A DNA stretch of 8,587 bases from an uncultured Mucispirillum sp. (GTDB lineage: Bacteria; Chrysiogenota; Deferribacteres; Deferribacterales; Mucispirillaceae). Numbering within the stretch: the first letter of the stretch is position 1; each line of letters opens with the position of its first letter. The stretch lies in assembly GCA_910586745.1 (NCBI GenBank), contig CAJUJZ010000096.1, positions 1 through 8,587 of the forward strand, given 5' to 3'. The notes beneath the pieces were generated by a model that had not been told where the DNA came from, did not search any database, and was given only the letters and a program-made list of their open reading frames with translations. The translations under genes and the position numbers were made by a program. This document shows positions 7,386 to 8,587 of this stretch, one piece after another.

Positions 7386-7551
7386 CAATATTTCCCGAGT
7401 GAGTAGCGAGGAATCAGAAATATTGGCTGGAACAGTATCTAGCATACGATAAATATATTAAGGTAGATAAATATATATATATATTAGGAATTGGAGCATA
7501 AGAAATGAAATAACGAAAATTTTATATCTAAGTTGTGCGGCGGTTAGATAG
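7386..7551 (-). repeat. Dispersed intergenic repeat, copy B (inverted relative to copy A)
   Basis: The part at 7486-7551 is the reverse complement of 1639-1705, with a 34-nt core (7486-7519) differing at one base and a shared GC-rich end near 7536-7546. On the same strand, about 60 nt further along, comes a hairpin: CAATATTTC (7386-7394) pairs with GAAATATTG (7417-7425). Its loop, read on the minus strand, has CTCGCT and CTC words in the same order as the loop of copy A. The stem sequences of the two copies are unrelated. A TA-rich stretch (7464-7485) separates core and hairpin, where copy A has only 9 nt. No coding potential is seen. With the terminator it fills the 350-nt gap between ilvC and allE. 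Confidence 0.65.
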
Positions 7552-7628
7552 TGTATTATTTTATTGCCTGTAAAATTAATTATAAATAAAAAATACAAAC
7601 TTTTTAGAGCAATATTAAATTTTTTTGT

Positions 7629-8417
7629 CTATTTTATCTCTGCATCTCTGTTACAGTCTTTTGAGTAAATATATATAAAATCATCTTTTCCTACACAATA
7701 TCCGCCCTGTATACAGTAGGAAGCCATAAATATATAATCATCTTTTTCTACACCGTACCAGTTATTATTAAGGTTATACATTCCTTTACCAGATAAAATA
7801 TATGCTCCATGTTCCTGAATATGAGTTTCTAAATAACCATGACCTGCACCGCTTTTAAACATAAGTATATGAAAGTTAAAATCATAGGCAAAATTATTAG
7901 AAGGCAGTAAGTCTTTTATAAATACATTATCCATTTCTTCAAAACTACTATATGGTATATCATTAATATTTCCATATATTGTATCTGGTGATAAATTATT
8001 AAGTGGTTTATATTTTCTTTTATATAAAAGTATTTCTGCATTATCATTAGAATTATTTTCAAAATAAAGTTTAAAATCAGCAGGGCTGAAGAAATAGCTG
8101 CCTTTTGTAAGCTCTGTTTTTTTATTATGGTTATATACTAATAATGAGCCTTCTATTACAAATAAAAATACTTCTTCGCACTCATTTCCTATGCCGCATA
8201 AATTTCTGCCGTCTTTTTTTACTGTTATAATATAATCAACAAAAGATGCACCCAAAAGGGGAGAAGAAAGTATGCTTATATCACAGTTTTCATAGCCGTA
8301 TATATTATTTTTTACAAGCCCGTCTGGTGTGATTATTGCATACATATTTTTTTTAATTACTGAACGGCTTGATAAAGTATGTGCAGGAAAGCCTGTATTA
8401 TTATTAATATAACTCAT
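7629..8417 (-). CDS. allE: (S)-ureidoglycine aminohydrolase
   Basis: AllE (formerly YlbA) hydrolyses (S)-ureidoglycine, made from allantoate, to (S)-ureidoglycolate and ammonia, in purine-derived nitrogen use. The 262 residues form a bicupin of normal length. Family hallmarks are 'TPDGLVKN' (30-37), 'LGASFVDY' (55-62), 'LETHIQEHGAYILSGKG' (196-212), 'LNNNWYGVEKDDYIFM' (216-231) and 'YIYSKDCNRD' (249-258) at the C-terminus. In the second cupin E197, H199, H203 and Q237 match the manganese ligands known from the plant enzyme. Nothing appears missing. The start is supported by AGGAG (plus 8424-8428) with a 6-nt spacer. The gene converges on ilvC and has no other allantoin gene beside it in this window; partners may lie beyond 8587 or elsewhere. 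No hairpin-plus-T-tract terminator was found after its stop. Confidence 0.95.
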   Translation of the reverse strand: MSYINNNTGFPAHTLSSRSVIKKNMYAIITPDGLVKNNIYGYENCDISILSSPLLGASFVDYIITVKKDGRNLCGIGNECEEVFLFVIEGSLLVYNHNKKTELTKGSYFFSPADFKLYFENNSNDNAEILLYKRKYKPLNNLSPDTIYGNINDIPYSSFEEMDNVFIKDLLPSNNFAYDFNFHILMFKSGAGHGYLETHIQEHGAYILSGKGMYNLNNNWYGVEKDDYIFMASYCIQGGYCVGKDDFIYIYSKDCNRDAEIK

Positions 8418-8587
8418 ATTTCACTCCTATAAAAATAATAAATAAAAATATCATATAATGTATGTAAATACAAACTTTATTTATGATTAAAAATATAAAC
8501 TTAATATTTTAACTTTGCATATTATTTTAAGTAAAATGTAAGAGTATAAGACATATGTTACAAAAATAAGTACAAAAAAATACCTCT

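Noticed and set aside
1639..7551. Composite transposon or CRISPR-related origin for the repeats around the ilv operon.
   Set aside because: No transposase gene, no insertion-sequence ends at the borders and no regular repeat-spacer pattern; only two inverted non-coding copies are visible.
8430..8587. A specific promoter for allE.
   Set aside because: Several TA-rich hexamers exist, but none pairs with a good -35 at proper spacing; in such AT-rich DNA they are not informative.

Overview
This is an AT-rich bacterial window with three blocks. G+C is concentrated in a few repeats and in the conserved biosynthetic genes. Ribosome binding sites are AGGAGG or AAGGG-like, 6-10 nt from ATG starts. 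The taxon cannot be fixed from the sequence. A low-GC anaerobic or gut lineage, for example Deferribacterota, is only a guess.

Left block (1-1530, minus strand): a compact defence-like operon. It is read from a near-consensus sigma70-type promoter at 1500-1526 into a small three-helix membrane protein (HrgC-like). A Mrr-type nuclease with a probable EVE/PUA-like reader domain follows with a one-base TAATG overlap, and then the first codons of a third gene that runs off the window. The promoter spacer contains an uninterrupted run of nine C (nine G on the plus strand). This is the arrangement of a slipped-strand, phase-variable promoter and is the most striking signal in the window.

Intergenic region 1531-2292: no convincing gene. 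It holds one copy of a GC-richer dispersed repeat (1639-1837), a terminator-like hairpin that competes with an alternative hairpin (1994-2029), and a T-rich stretch leading to ilvD.

Centre (2293-7278, plus strand): ilvD-ilvB-ilvN-ilvC, a complete set of the shared branched-chain amino acid enzymes except the transaminase. IlvB and IlvN together form acetohydroxyacid synthase, IlvC isomerises and reduces its product, and IlvD dehydrates that to the 2-oxo acids of valine and isoleucine. All catalytic motifs are intact, and ilvN keeps the residues expected for valine feedback. A strong intrinsic terminator at 7312-7356 ends the operon.

Right block (7360-8587): a second, inverted copy of the dispersed repeat (7386-7551), then allE on the minus strand, a bicupin (S)-ureidoglycine aminohydrolase of purine/allantoin catabolism, convergent with ilvC. 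Its upstream region (8418-8587) is very AT-rich and shows a good ribosome binding site but no promoter I would defend. The two repeat copies flank the ilv operon in opposite orientations.
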